Source: Oscillospiraceae bacterium
GTDB lineage: Bacteria > Bacillota > Clostridia > Oscillospirales > Oscillospiraceae
DNA length: 64,000 nucleotides
Reading direction: 5' to 3'
NCBI GenBank assembly: GCA_916988195.3
Contig: CAKASQ030000039.1
Coordinates: forward strand, 62,001-126,000
Position numbers and translations under genes: made by a program. This document shows, in pieces, positions 42,022 through 51,546 of this stretch. How positions within the stretch are numbered: the stretch's first letter is position 1; each line of letters starts with the position of its first letter. Under the pieces are notes generated by a model, which was not told where the DNA came from, made no database searches, and was given only the letters and a program-made list of their open reading frames with translations.

Positions 42022-44001
42022 TCAGCCGCTGCCCCATCTGTTCGGCATGGCGCGTCTCGGTTTGATTTCCAGCGTAAAGATCATATCGGCAATCGTCCCT
42101 TCTGCATCTGTCACAACGCAGCGATAGTAGTAAGGTTCGCTTCCAACCCGGATGCTCAGCTCGTTCGTTTTCTGACCGGCATGGTCTTCATCGTCAATCT
42201 TGAGGAAGCGGAGGTATCCGCCGTTTTCCGGGATGGAGGCTCTTGTCCACTCGTACTGATACGGCGCTTTTCCGCCGCTCACCGTCACAAAGAACTCGAC
42301 CACCTCTCCGTTTTCGGCTTTGACCTGCGTTTGCTGCGCACTTAGCCTCAGAGAAGCAGTGCCGGCCGACTGCGTGATCTTTTCAGAAATCTCTGCCGGC
42401 TGTGTTTGGATGCTTCGCCCGTCCGCATCGAAAACAACGCAGCGGTACCGGACATGATCCCTCCACTCATAGCCGGAAATCTCTACCTGCAACAGCCCTT
42501 TTGCATCATCGTAATACATGGAGGTATCCTGAAGCGTATCGATCCAGGTCCAGCCCATCGTATCGTCGGAAACCTCCCACTGATACCGGTAAGGAGGTCT
42601 GCCGCCGGCAGCACGGATGCGGAACTCCGCAATATCCATCGGCGCTGCCTCCACAGACATCGGCTGCATGGTGATCCGCAGCTCTTCTGTCTTTACGAAA
42701 AACGCCGCGGAATTGGAGGTAACACTGTTGCCGTCTGCATCTGTTACAACGCAGCGGAACGCATAGCCCCGCTCCGCAAGGCTTGAAAACGCACCGGGCG
42801 AAATGCGCAGCACCTGCGCATCGACATTGTTGATCGTCTGCTCCACCGCGCTGCGCGGGGTTTTGCTGAGGTCTGACCAGTCGGTATCGGCGGTACGCCG
42901 CTGCCAGCGGTAGGTATAGGGTGTCTTGCCGCCGGAGGCTTCCACCTTATACGAAACGTACCCGGTTTCATCGATACTGACCGTATCATCCTTCGGATGC
43001 GTTATAATTTTGAGCGTACTTGCTTCCAGCGTCATTCCGGCCGCCTCGGATGTAACGCTTCTGCCGTCTGCATCTGTTACGACACAGCGGAACTTCCAGC
43101 TCTTCTCCGAAGCTTTTGTGAGATAGGTACCGGTTGCCCAGAACGTGTCTGCCTTGTGCCCGCCGAACGAGGCGTTTGTCTCGTCGGAGATCCACGTCCA
43201 GCTGCTCTTTTCATCCATCACCTGCCAGCGGTAGGTATAGGGCCTTTTGCCGCCGGCAGCTTCCACGCTCAGCTTCAGCGTGTTTGTCGCCTTCCCGGAG
43301 ACGTTTTGCGGCTGCTTTGTAATTCGGAGCGCATTCGCATCACCGACCGTAAAGCTCAGGCGTTTGTCGGCGTAGACCATGCGCGTCAAAATCGCTGCGA
43401 CCTCACTGCGGCGGATATTTGTGTTCGGCTTGCAGCTGTACTGCTTGTCGCTGCCCTGCACAACGCCTGCGCGGTAGAGCTTGTAGATCGAGCTTGCCTG
43501 CGGGTGGGTCATGGGAACATCGGGAATTGCGCCGTCTTCCACGGTGTTGATTGCGTCAAGCGGTTTTGTTCCCTTCAGCGTCGGATTGGAAGAAATGGCG
43601 CGTGAAAAGATGTCCATGAAATGCGCGCGCGTTGCCGCCGCGTTCCAGTCGTAGTCTTTGGAAATGATCTGCTTACTGCGCGCATAGTCCACATAGGGCT
43701 GATACCAGACCGTGCCGGCTGCAAACTCGGTACTGCCCGTATCCGTCAGCTTGTAGATGCAGGCAGCCAGCTTGACGGTCTCGGCGTAGGTCACGTTATC
43801 ATTCGGCGCGTAGATCGTGGGGGATTTTCCGTTGACAAGTCCGCCCTCCACAGCAAGGCGCACGTCCTCATAGTACCATTCGCTTTTCGGTACGTCAGTA
43901 AACGACATTTCTGCTGCCAGTATGCCGATCGGCAGCGCCGTCAGCAGCAGCGCCAGCAGCAATATGGCGGCAAGTATCCGCCGGGGGGGAATTGTTTTCA
44001 T
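42022..44001 (-). CDS. SLH-domain surface protein with Ig-like repeats
   Basis: The ATG at 44001 (GGGAGG upstream) gives 659 residues. After a signal peptide (to about 30) come three SLH repeats (about 33-200), starting FTDVPKSEWYYEDV, which bind cell-wall polymers. Four Ig-like repeats follow, each with GGKxPYxYRWQ and later RCVVTDADGxSVTS. The protein should sit on the cell surface. A perfect palindrome (44033-44059) separates it from the upstream gene. Confidence 0.88.
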   Translation of the reverse strand: MKTIPPRRILAAILLLALLLTALPIGILAAEMSFTDVPKSEWYYEDVRLAVEGGLVNGKSPTIYAPNDNVTYAETVKLAACIYKLTDTGSTEFAAGTVWYQPYVDYARSKQIISKDYDWNAAATRAHFMDIFSRAISSNPTLKGTKPLDAINTVEDGAIPDVPMTHPQASSIYKLYRAGVVQGSDKQYSCKPNTNIRRSEVAAILTRMVYADKRLSFTVGDANALRITKQPQNVSGKATNTLKLSVEAAGGKRPYTYRWQVMDEKSSWTWISDETNASFGGHKADTFWATGTYLTKASEKSWKFRCVVTDADGRSVTSEAAGMTLEASTLKIITHPKDDTVSIDETGYVSYKVEASGGKTPYTYRWQRRTADTDWSDLSKTPRSAVEQTINNVDAQVLRISPGAFSSLAERGYAFRCVVTDADGNSVTSNSAAFFVKTEELRITMQPMSVEAAPMDIAEFRIRAAGGRPPYRYQWEVSDDTMGWTWIDTLQDTSMYYDDAKGLLQVEISGYEWRDHVRYRCVVFDADGRSIQTQPAEISEKITQSAGTASLRLSAQQTQVKAENGEVVEFFVTVSGGKAPYQYEWTRASIPENGGYLRFLKIDDEDHAGQKTNELSIRVGSEPYYYRCVVTDAEGTIADMIFTLEIKPRRAMPNRWGSG

Positions 44002-44032
44002 TGGCAACCTCCCTCTTATAAAGAGTCTTATC

Positions 44033-44059
44033 GCTCCCGCCCCAAGTTGGGGCGGGAGC
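44033..44059. terminator. Perfect 13-base palindrome between envelope genes
   Basis: GCTCCCGCCCCAA and TTGGGGCGGGAGC are joined by one base. No long T tract follows, so it may slow or process the transcript rather than end it fully. Confidence 0.5.
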
Positions 44060-44155
44060 TGCGTTCATAACGTTGCAGAATTTCTTTCTTCTCCTGCGCG
44101 CCGTGTCTGATGTACGCGCCGAAGTCTGGGAAAATTCTGCGCGGCCGCTTCTGCT

Positions 44156-46048
44156 TTACTGGAACGTCATGTTGGTGAGAATGATGTCGGGCATCGTTCC
44201 CGGGACGCAGTCCATATCCCGAAGCCCGATGGAAAGGGCGCGGTTGTCGTCAAGCTGCGCCACGTACTGGATCCAATCATAGCCGATTCTTCTGTAGGTA
44301 CGCCCATGGAAGGTGATGCCGCCGATCACGCGGTCTTCGATATCCTGATAGTTTTCGAATTTGTCCTTGGAAGAATCAAATTTTTCAACGTTCTCCCTTA
44401 CCTCAAACTGGATAGCACCTGCACCAAACGCTGTGGGATCGTCGTTTTCCACCAGGCAGCGCGGTCCATCATCGTACGACCAGCCGGATACCGGGATCTT
44501 CGTCATGATCTTGACCTTCACATCGTCTTTTGCAAACTGGGCGATCTCCACGGAGAAGTCCTTCATCTCGGCGTTTGCAGACGCTGCCTTGTTCGCCTCG
44601 GCGGCCTCGGCCTTCACGATGTCCAGATACTTTTCTATGGCTTCTGTGCCGGAGAAGCCGCTGGTGTTGTACGCACTCACCGTATAAACGCCCGACTCGT
44701 TTTCCATAAAATTGACGTAGATGAAATGGGTGTCGTCGTCCTTGGATATCCATTTGTAGTAGCGGTAGTTTGCCTTCATGTGGTCGCTGTACTCTTCCTT
44801 GACGAACTGACCTTCCACGCCGAAGTAAGCAACAATATCATCGTAAGTTGCATCGAAAATATTCCTGTTGACCTCGTTCATCCAGACGTAGCCCTTCTGC
44901 ACCTGCTCTTCCGTCACGATGCCGTCTCCTCCGGCGGACATCGCGTCCGTCGGGGTGAGCGGAGCGCCTTCTGTCGAAGCAGCTTCTTCCGGCGCATCTT
45001 CTCCAATGGCATCCGGCATAGACTTGCCTGCGTCAATCAGCGGCAGATACCAGTCGGTATAGCGGTAGGGATAGCCGCTCTCGTCCATGTCCTCCCAGTA
45101 CAGACCCCACGGGCGCAGATAGATGTCGTAGTGGAACTCGTCATCACCGTCTTCATAGTCGCCGCTGATCCAGATCATGTCGTCATATTCCAAAAGGCTC
45201 GGATCGACAATCCAGTCCGCATGCTCCAGGGCCACATTTGTGAACCAGCCGCCCTCGGACATCACCGTGCCGTGCTCGCCGGTTCCGGCTTCACTCAAAC
45301 TGACCTGCGCGGAAGCCATGGGCTCGGACCTTGTGTAGTCCTCGTCCCAAAGCGTGATCGTGCCAGTGTAGTCCGTGCCGATGTCAATGACGCCGCAGAC
45401 GTCCCACCAGCTTCCTTCCATGCTCTCATAGTAGCCATAACAGCCGCTCATCTTCCACCAGCCGTACCACTCGCCGTTCCACCAGTCGAGCAGTACGTCG
45501 CCGGTCGTGGCCATCGTGCTCGTTCCCACGTTGGGGTCCGTCGCCATCGTTTCCGTGCTTGCGGCATCTTCACGGCTGAGCGTGGTCGGGTCAATTGTAA
45601 CTTTGCCGCTTTTCTTGCCGAAGAACTGCTCGAAAGTTGCCTCGACTGGACTGGTCGTGTCCTGAAGCAGATATGCTGTCCGAACTTCCAGCGTTGCGCC
45701 CGGAGCGACATCTGCAAACTGGCCTTCTATCACGGTTTCAAAGGTGTCGTAGTCGGTAAAGACAGTTGCTGTTTCCAGTTCTACGCCATTTTGCATAACC
45801 GTTTCATCGACGCTCCAAAGATACGACGCATTATCCTTGCCGTTGTTTGTGAAGTCCAGGGTCAGAACGATTGCGTCATTTCCGTCCGAATCTTCCATGA
45901 TGGACGCACCCTTGTAGAGCAGTTCATAGTCACCGAGCTTGATCAAATTAGAATCTTTTTCCTTATCCTTTCCGCAGGCGGTGAGGCTGCTGAGCAGCAT
46001 CAGTGTCGCAAGAAGCAGGCATAGAAGCTTGGTCTTCGTCTGTTTCAT
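44156..46048 (-). CDS. Large lipoprotein with DUF5067-like N-terminal domain
   Basis: The ATG at 46048 gives 630 residues and a lipobox LTAC with cysteine 25. Residues about 35-165 look like the DUF5067/Ig-like domain of Firmicute lipoproteins (KLGDYELLYKGASIMEDSDG and VLTLDFTNNGKD). A middle domain is rich in W, Y, G and acidic residues (DWWNGEWYGWWKM). The C-terminal part (about 400-630) has YVWMNEVNRNIFDATYDDIV. It is extracellular and probably part of the same envelope system. Function unknown. Confidence 0.72.
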   Translation of the reverse strand: MKQTKTKLLCLLLATLMLLSSLTACGKDKEKDSNLIKLGDYELLYKGASIMEDSDGNDAIVLTLDFTNNGKDNASYLWSVDETVMQNGVELETATVFTDYDTFETVIEGQFADVAPGATLEVRTAYLLQDTTSPVEATFEQFFGKKSGKVTIDPTTLSREDAASTETMATDPNVGTSTMATTGDVLLDWWNGEWYGWWKMSGCYGYYESMEGSWWDVCGVIDIGTDYTGTITLWDEDYTRSEPMASAQVSLSEAGTGEHGTVMSEGGWFTNVALEHADWIVDPSLLEYDDMIWISGDYEDGDDEFHYDIYLRPWGLYWEDMDESGYPYRYTDWYLPLIDAGKSMPDAIGEDAPEEAASTEGAPLTPTDAMSAGGDGIVTEEQVQKGYVWMNEVNRNIFDATYDDIVAYFGVEGQFVKEEYSDHMKANYRYYKWISKDDDTHFIYVNFMENESGVYTVSAYNTSGFSGTEAIEKYLDIVKAEAAEANKAASANAEMKDFSVEIAQFAKDDVKVKIMTKIPVSGWSYDDGPRCLVENDDPTAFGAGAIQFEVRENVEKFDSSKDKFENYQDIEDRVIGGITFHGRTYRRIGYDWIQYVAQLDDNRALSIGLRDMDCVPGTMPDIILTNMTFQ

Positions 46049-46067
46049 AATTCCCTCCCAATATCCT

Positions 46068-46157
46068 TCAGGGATGCACAAATCTGCCGATCAACAGAAA
46101 ATAACATATCATTCCGGCAAAAAACAGCAGTGCATACCCAAGCCATTTTGCTTTCAT
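46068..46157 (-). CDS. 29-residue single-helix membrane peptide
   Basis: This short gene overlaps the stop of the TM2 gene by one base (TAATG). It codes for MKAKWLGYALLFFAGMICYF and nine more residues ending in a TGA at 46068-46070. A basic N-terminus, one membrane helix and the overlap suggest a real, translationally coupled small protein. No family recognised. Confidence 0.55.
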   Translation of the reverse strand: MKAKWLGYALLFFAGMICYFLLIGRFVHP

Positions 46158-46813
46158 TATTTCTTTTCGCGCTGGATCAGGTTCCCGTCCTTGTCGGTGA
46201 ACTTGCCGCAGAGAATCTTGATAAAGTCGACAAGGTATCCGATGCCAAACAGACCTGCCGTCAGCGTATAAAGAATACCCGTGCCGATCTTGCCGACATA
46301 GTAGCGGTGGACGCCAAGCCCGCCAAGGAAGAGGCAGAGCAGGAACGTTGTCATCCAGTCCTTCGTTTCGACCGGAACCTCTGGCGCGACATAGTCCTCT
46401 ACTTCCTCACCGTTCAAAATCTTCTTCACGGTTTCCGTCACGGTGTCGATATAGGCGCCACGCTCCGTTGCTAGACCAACTGTCGCACCCTTGAGACCCT
46501 TGCGCAATGCGCTGTTCTTATCAACGCGCATACCGCCAACCGACATCTTGGCCTCCGTAATGACCGGCTGGATCCGGATGTGTGTGCCGTCCTTGAGGAA
46601 AAGCCAGAGGCCAACGTCCACATTTGGTTCTTTCTCGAACGAGATACGTTGGCCGGGAATGCCGCCCTTGATCTGGAACGGCATCTGGAACGCCGCCCTG
46701 CGGGCATTGAGCTTCTCCATGATCTCCTCGAGTGTGGTGGAATAGGAAAGATCAAATTCACGGGGACTGGTCGCGAATGCGACGTCTTTCATGCTGCCGG
46801 TAAGGTTATCCAT
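46157..46813 (-). CDS. TM2-domain membrane protein
   Basis: The protein has 218 residues. The N-terminal 140 residues form a soluble domain (FDLSYSTTLEEIMEKLNARR, GTHIRIQPVITEAKMSV); the C-terminal part is a TM2 domain: two membrane helices with the signature FLGGLGVHRYYVGKIGTGILYTL and DFIKIL. AAAGGAG precedes the start. TM2 domains often occur with SPFH and zinc-ribbon proteins in Firmicute envelope loci. Role unknown. Confidence 0.85.
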   Translation of the reverse strand: MDNLTGSMKDVAFATSPREFDLSYSTTLEEIMEKLNARRAAFQMPFQIKGGIPGQRISFEKEPNVDVGLWLFLKDGTHIRIQPVITEAKMSVGGMRVDKNSALRKGLKGATVGLATERGAYIDTVTETVKKILNGEEVEDYVAPEVPVETKDWMTTFLLCLFLGGLGVHRYYVGKIGTGILYTLTAGLFGIGYLVDFIKILCGKFTDKDGNLIQREKK

Positions 46814-46876
46814 AGCGTTTTCTCCTTTCTAAAGTCCGGTGGGTGGGTGGATGATATGTATTGTTTCTTATGCGGC

Positions 46877-47206
46877 TTATTTTTTTGCAAACGTGCCGCT
46901 GATACCGTAGCCGGAGTTCTCATTCATGGTAAGGCTGCTGCCGTCCACGGAGAACGTGTAAGTAGACGGTTCGCTCCAAGCCTCCAGCGTCACCGTAAGC
47001 TGGTCGCCGTCAATGGTATAGGTGCCATTCTGCTTTATGTACGCATTCTCCATGGTGCATTTGCCTTTTCCGTTGAACGTCCATGTGATCACACCGTCAT
47101 CTCCGAGATCAGCAGACCATGTTCCGGCCAGCGCATCCTTACTGCCGCAGGCGGCAAGCGTCAGGAGCGCAGCTGCAATCAGGAGTAATGCTACAAACTT
47201 TTTCAT
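46877..47206 (-). CDS. Small lipoprotein, lipocalin-like
   Basis: The protein has 109 residues; lipobox LAAC with cysteine 20. The mature part is an antiparallel beta domain: LAGTWSADLGDDGVITWTF, NGTYTIDGDQLTV and YTFSVDGSSLTM, the pattern of DUF5640/lipocalin-like domains. It would be attached to the outer face of the membrane. Confidence 0.75.
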   Translation of the reverse strand: MKKFVALLLIAAALLTLAACGSKDALAGTWSADLGDDGVITWTFNGKGKCTMENAYIKQNGTYTIDGDQLTVTLEAWSEPSTYTFSVDGSSLTMNENSGYGISGTFAKK

Positions 47207-47246
47207 TTTTCAGTCCTTCTTTCTAAATCGTCGTTTGATGGATGGT

Positions 47247-48017
47247 TCAGCCGTTCACCGCGCCGCCGCAGTATTCGCAGCAGCCGCTTGCATCCGGCGT
47301 GGTGGTTGCGCCGCAGTAGGGGCAGGTCACGGCCGCCTTGGGCGCGGCTGCCTGCTCGATCTTCTCGCGCACATCTTTTCGTACCTGCGTCAGCGCCTGA
47401 CGGATCTCCTCGCCGAGCTTTTTGCAGTTGCGGTACTCGACGTTGGTTTCGGGGTTGCATCTTGCCGGCATACCCGGGCGTACCGAGGGCGGCGGCGTAA
47501 TGTCTATAGAACTGGAGTTGACCTGGAAGCGCATTTCGTTGAAGTAAGGGTTGTTGACAAAAATGGTGATATAAAAATCATAGGAGTATTCATAGCGCGG
47601 CGGATTGTAGCTGACCTCTTTGCCGTCTTTGTCCTCGCGTTTAAGCTCGGTGCTGCTCTCGTCAATGTCGAGGTTGCAGCCCGTCACATCGGAAAAATCC
47701 AAAACGTCCGGGTTGGCCTCTTGCAGATCTCTCGCTCTTGTTACCATAAATTTCCCAGCGTCCTCGTCCAGAAGCACCTTGGTGTTCGTGCCGAGCGTCC
47801 GGGTGGTGTGGAACGCCGCAACCTTCTGCCGGTTTTCCTCACGGTAGGCAAGCTGCGCCTTGATCTCCTCGACGGTGCTGCTGCGCCGGTCAGAGAACCA
47901 CGGCGAGAGCTTTTTGGCACAGTTTTTGCAGAGATTCCCGTTTTCTAGCTTGCGATTGCCAAGTAAGCCGATCTTTTCTCCGCAAATATCGCAATATTTC
48001 TTATCGAACAGTCCCAT
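47247..48017 (-). CDS. DUF4428 zinc-ribbon protein
   Basis: The protein has 256 residues. The N-terminal zinc ribbon, CDICGEKIGLLGNRKLENG and CKNCAKKLSPWFSDR, is the DUF4428 signature. The middle part has VTGCNLDIDESSTEL, and the C-terminal end carries a second ribbon (CPYCGATTTP, CEYCGG). No membrane segment. It is cytoplasmic and may be an adaptor in the SPFH cluster. Confidence 0.85.
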   Translation of the reverse strand: MGLFDKKYCDICGEKIGLLGNRKLENGNLCKNCAKKLSPWFSDRRSSTVEEIKAQLAYREENRQKVAAFHTTRTLGTNTKVLLDEDAGKFMVTRARDLQEANPDVLDFSDVTGCNLDIDESSTELKREDKDGKEVSYNPPRYEYSYDFYITIFVNNPYFNEMRFQVNSSSIDITPPPSVRPGMPARCNPETNVEYRNCKKLGEEIRQALTQVRKDVREKIEQAAAPKAAVTCPYCGATTTPDASGCCEYCGGAVNG

Positions 48018-48052
48018 ATATGTACCAATCTCCTTTGTGTCTGCTTCTCAAA

Positions 48053-48469
48053 CTATGCGGTGTACTGTGCATCTGCCTTGGAATTGAGCACCGCGCCGTA
48101 GATGTACAAAGCCGGAACGGCCACGCCTGTCAGAACGCTTGTGACGTTAAACTCGCCGCCGTTGACCAGATTCATCACGATGCTCAAGACGCTGAATACA
48201 GCCACGATCGCGCCCCATGCGATGAGCCCGCCTGCTTTTTCACTGCGTTTGCTGTGCTTGACGCCTTTGATTCCGGCAATCAGCTGGCAGATCCCTCCGA
48301 CCAGTGTCAGAAACAGCGCTGCCCAATAGGCAAATGTCAGACCAGATGCCGCGCCGGCTCCTGCCGCCAAAGCGCCCAGTCCTCCGACCAATACACCTGC
48401 AAGGATGGAAAATGCAGCGGCAATGATCATCAGAATACCAGTGACCTTCAAAAACTTGTGTCCTTTCAC
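48053..48469 (-). CDS. Four-helix membrane protein
   Basis: The start is GTG with GAGGAGG 7 bases before it; 138 residues with four hydrophobic helices (about 8-28, 44-66, 82-100 and 106-126). No motif of a known family. It lies between the zinc-ribbon genes and probably belongs to the same membrane assembly. Confidence 0.65.
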   Translation of the reverse strand: MKGHKFLKVTGILMIIAAAFSILAGVLVGGLGALAAGAGAASGLTFAYWAALFLTLVGGICQLIAGIKGVKHSKRSEKAGGLIAWGAIVAVFSVLSIVMNLVNGGEFNVTSVLTGVAVPALYIYGAVLNSKADAQYTA

Positions 48470-48502
48470 GATAAAACCTCCTCGCCTCTTTGTTATTCGT
48501 TT

Positions 48503-49594
48503 TTATTCTTCCGCAGGGCGTCTGATGCCGCACTCTGCGCAAAATACGCTGCTGCCATTCGGCATCCCGCACTCCGGACATTTCCATCCGCCGTCCGGTG
48601 CAGGTCTTGAGAAAATCCCGGCCTCTGTTTCCTCGGCAAACGCCGCCAGGAGATGAAAGATGCTCTGTGCGCCCTCGCCGCAGTAGTTGTTTGTGAAAAC
48701 CTCACCGCTGTCTTGCCATGTCGCGGCAAGATAGCTGTCCACAACACCGTCCGGGCAGGCGCCGGGGTAAACCGGAAGCTCCAGTGCGCGAAGCTCCTGT
48801 CCGATGCTGCTGAAATACGCCTGCGCCTTCTCCGGCTCAACAGCGGCATTCTTCCTGAAAATAGGCTTACCGTCGCCATCCTGATACCGGTAGGAGAAAA
48901 GCATCTGCTTCTCCGCTCGGGATGGCAGCGTCCGCTCATCGAGAAGGAAGCTGAAGCAGTCACGCGCAAACGAGGCGTTTTGCTCCCAGTAAATTTCGAC
49001 CAACTCTGCTGTTTCGCGCACCTCACGCTGCTCTGTTTCAAGCTTGGATGCAGCATACGCTTCCTCGGCAATACCCAGAACCAAGGCCTCCAGTGCCTCC
49101 GCATAGCTGCCGCTGAGCGTTTGGGCCTCATCCCCGTCATCGGTGCGCCATACGATCCGGATCTCGCTGTCAACTTCATCATAGCTGTCAGAAGACGGTT
49201 TTCTGTACGCCGGAAGATCCGACTCTGCCAGCACATTCTGAAGCGCAAACCACTGTACCCATGTGAGCTGCCAGGGAATCGGGTTGGAAAATGCATCCGT
49301 CTGGCTTTCTCTTATCTCGTCGCCGCCCGATTGGCTTGGGAACCAGCCGGTCAGCAGCGGCATATCGTTCTCCTGATAAAATCTCAGTGAAAAGCTGCTG
49401 TAGTAATTCCTGTGGTTCTGCCGCCACTCAACTTCCACCAGATCCTTGCCCGCTCTGTATGCATCCGGGTTTTCCATCCTGCCTCCGTCTTTGATCTGTG
49501 ACGTTACAACAAGCCGATACAGCGAGCATCCTGTCAGCGCAAGCAGGGCAATTACCGAAACGGTAATCAGCGCAGCTTTCACTGCCGATTTCAC
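48503..49594 (-). CDS. Membrane-anchored protein with C-terminal zinc ribbon
   Basis: The start is GTG and overlaps the SPFH stop (GTGA); 363 residues. An N-terminal hydrophobic segment with LALTGCSLY looks like a signal or lipobox. Two similar internal units follow (FSLRFYQENDMPLLTGWF and FSFLLDERTLPSRAEKQMLF), then a zinc ribbon at the end: WKCPECGMPNGSSVFCAECG. A zinc ribbon of the cytoplasmic kind on a protein with a lipobox-like start is odd, so the topology is uncertain. Confidence 0.65.
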   Translation of the reverse strand: MKSAVKAALITVSVIALLALTGCSLYRLVVTSQIKDGGRMENPDAYRAGKDLVEVEWRQNHRNYYSSFSLRFYQENDMPLLTGWFPSQSGGDEIRESQTDAFSNPIPWQLTWVQWFALQNVLAESDLPAYRKPSSDSYDEVDSEIRIVWRTDDGDEAQTLSGSYAEALEALVLGIAEEAYAASKLETEQREVRETAELVEIYWEQNASFARDCFSFLLDERTLPSRAEKQMLFSYRYQDGDGKPIFRKNAAVEPEKAQAYFSSIGQELRALELPVYPGACPDGVVDSYLAATWQDSGEVFTNNYCGEGAQSIFHLLAAFAEETEAGIFSRPAPDGGWKCPECGMPNGSSVFCAECGIRRPAEE

Positions 49595-51015
49595 GTCAGA
49601 TCCCCGTCGTCAAACGGATCGCCGCACTCGGGGCAGAACTTCGGCGGATGCGCCGGATCAGCCGGTTCCCAGCCGCATTTGTCGCACTTATACTGCGGGA
49701 CACCGGCCGGCTTGGGTTTGCCGCATTCGGCGCAGAACCTGCCCTTATTCACCGCGCCGCAGCTGCACGTCCAGCCGTCTGCCTGAACTTCTGGCTTTTT
49801 CGTGCCGCATTCGGGGCAGAACTTTCCGGTTGCCGTTGCGCCGCACTGCGGGCATTTCCAGCTTCCTGCCGCCGGCTTCGGCTCCGGCTTTTTGCTGCCG
49901 CAGTTCGGGCAGAAATTGCCGGTGATACCGCTTTGTCCGCAGCTGCACGTCCAGCCGTTCGTGGGCGCTGCCGGTGCTGCGGGAGCGGGCTGCTGCGCTT
50001 GCTGCTGCGCGCCCATCTGATAGAGGTTCTGCGCGTTCATGCCGCCCATCTGCCCTGCCATGTTCATCCCCATGAACGCCATCGCGGGGCCTGCGCCCTG
50101 ATTGGACGCGGCCGACTGCATCGCTGCCGCCTGCGCGCCGACTAAGTGCGCCGCCGCTCTCGTCGGGTCCATGAACGCCGCGTTGCGCTGCATTTCTTTC
50201 AGCATCTGCTCGTCTTCTTCGCTCGCCTTCACGCTCGAAACGCCAAACGATACGATCTCAAGTCCGCGCAGGTTGCGCCACTTGCCGGACAGCACTTCAT
50301 TCAGCGCGTCCGCCAGCTCCATCGTATGTCCGGGGAGCGCGGAATAGCGGATGCCCATGTCGGAAATCTTCGCAAACGCGGGCTGGAGGGCGGTCAGAAG
50401 CTCGGTTTTGAGCTGCCCATCCAGGCGGTCCCTTGTGTAGTCCTCGCCGACATTGCCGCACACATTCGTGTAGAACAAAATCGGGTCGCAGATGCGGTAG
50501 CTGTACTCGCCGAAGCAGCGGATGGCAATGTCGATGTCAATGCCTGCGCGCTGGTCGACAACGCGGAAGGGAACCGGCGACGGTGTGCCATACTTGTTGC
50601 CGATGAGCTCCTTGGTATTAAAATAGTACACGCGCTGATCCTTGGGCGGCTCGCCGCCGAAGGTGAAGCGCTTGCCGATATTTTTAAACGTGTCGGCAAT
50701 GCTTGTGCCGAGCTGACCGGAGAAGATCGACGGCTCGGTCGAGGAATCATAGACGAATTCACCGGGCTCGGCGCAAAGCTCCGTAACCTTGCCCTGATCG
50801 ACGATGATCATGCACTGACCGTCGGCAACCGCGATGACGGAGCCGTTGGAGATGATGTTCTCGCTGCCCTTGTAGTTACTGCTGCGCCCGGAAACGCGGT
50901 GCAGACCCTTGACGGCCATGACGTTTTCGGGAATGGCTTCACAGTAGAAATACTCTTTCCACTGGTCGGCCATCACGCCGCCGGCGGCGCCCAATGCTGC
51001 TTTAATGAGTCCCAT
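49591..51015 (-). CDS. SPFH-domain protein with four zinc ribbons (YdjI-like)
   Basis: The protein has 474 residues. The SPFH/virion-core domain spans about 20-290 (VAVKGLHRVSGRSSNYKG, RVYYFNTKELIGNKYGTPS, RGLEIVSFGVSSVKASEEDE). A methionine/alanine/glutamine linker follows, then four zinc ribbons (each about 30 residues, for example CSCGQSGITGNFCPNCG and CPQCGATATGKFCPECG). YdjI of Bacillus subtilis has the same SPFH core but fewer ribbons. It should form an oligomer at the membrane and organise the other products of the cluster. Confidence 0.88.
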   Translation of the reverse strand: MGLIKAALGAAGGVMADQWKEYFYCEAIPENVMAVKGLHRVSGRSSNYKGSENIISNGSVIAVADGQCMIIVDQGKVTELCAEPGEFVYDSSTEPSIFSGQLGTSIADTFKNIGKRFTFGGEPPKDQRVYYFNTKELIGNKYGTPSPVPFRVVDQRAGIDIDIAIRCFGEYSYRICDPILFYTNVCGNVGEDYTRDRLDGQLKTELLTALQPAFAKISDMGIRYSALPGHTMELADALNEVLSGKWRNLRGLEIVSFGVSSVKASEEDEQMLKEMQRNAAFMDPTRAAAHLVGAQAAAMQSAASNQGAGPAMAFMGMNMAGQMGGMNAQNLYQMGAQQQAQQPAPAAPAAPTNGWTCSCGQSGITGNFCPNCGSKKPEPKPAAGSWKCPQCGATATGKFCPECGTKKPEVQADGWTCSCGAVNKGRFCAECGKPKPAGVPQYKCDKCGWEPADPAHPPKFCPECGDPFDDGDLT

Positions 51016-51040
51016 TTTCTGTACTCCCTTTCTCTGTTTA

Positions 51041-51532
51041 CTATGCCCACGGATCTTCCGCCGCAGGAATACGGATGCCGCTGAGAATACTGGAATATTC
51101 CCAGAGGAACCACTCGCCGGTCGAGGCCTTCTGCCGCAGCTTCATGGGTCGCGGTGAATCTGCGCCCGCCGTTTTCAGGAACACGCGCAGATAGCCTGGC
51201 TCCATATCCTGCGGTCTGGGGTCTGCCAGCACGTTAAGCCGGTATGGCGCCCGCGGCTGATAGCCGTTTTCCGGCGTCGCACCTTCAAAATAGGCCAGCG
51301 GCAGATAGGCTTTTCCGCGCAGCCGGTCGCGCAGAAATTGCACGTCGTAAGGTGTCATGGGTCTTGGCCCGCGCAAGAGATTCATTGCGGCAGTTCCGGC
51401 ATCCTTGTCCCTGTCAAACAGCGCAAGTGCGCACAGAAACAACGCGCAGATTCGTTCCGGCTGGCGGCCTTCCGCCGCAAGCGCTTCAAACTCCGGCAAA
51501 CTTTCCGGCATTTTCTGAATGGTAACCTGCAT
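51041..51532 (-). CDS. DUF6935-like cytoplasmic protein
   Basis: The protein has 163 residues, AAAGGAG before the start. Features: LPEFEALAAEGRQPERICALFLCALALFDRD, LLRGPRPMTPYDVQFLRDRL and the C-terminal MKLRQKASTGEWFLWEYSSIL. This pattern is seen in proteins that stand next to SPFH genes in Clostridia. No membrane part. Function unknown. Confidence 0.65.
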   Translation of the reverse strand: MQVTIQKMPESLPEFEALAAEGRQPERICALFLCALALFDRDKDAGTAAMNLLRGPRPMTPYDVQFLRDRLRGKAYLPLAYFEGATPENGYQPRAPYRLNVLADPRPQDMEPGYLRVFLKTAGADSPRPMKLRQKASTGEWFLWEYSSILSGIRIPAAEDPWA

Positions 51533-51546
51533 ATAACCGCTCCTTT

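Noticed and set aside
44306..46024. 572-residue plus-strand open frame
   Set aside because: Antisense to the large lipoprotein, which has a clear signal peptide and ribosome site.
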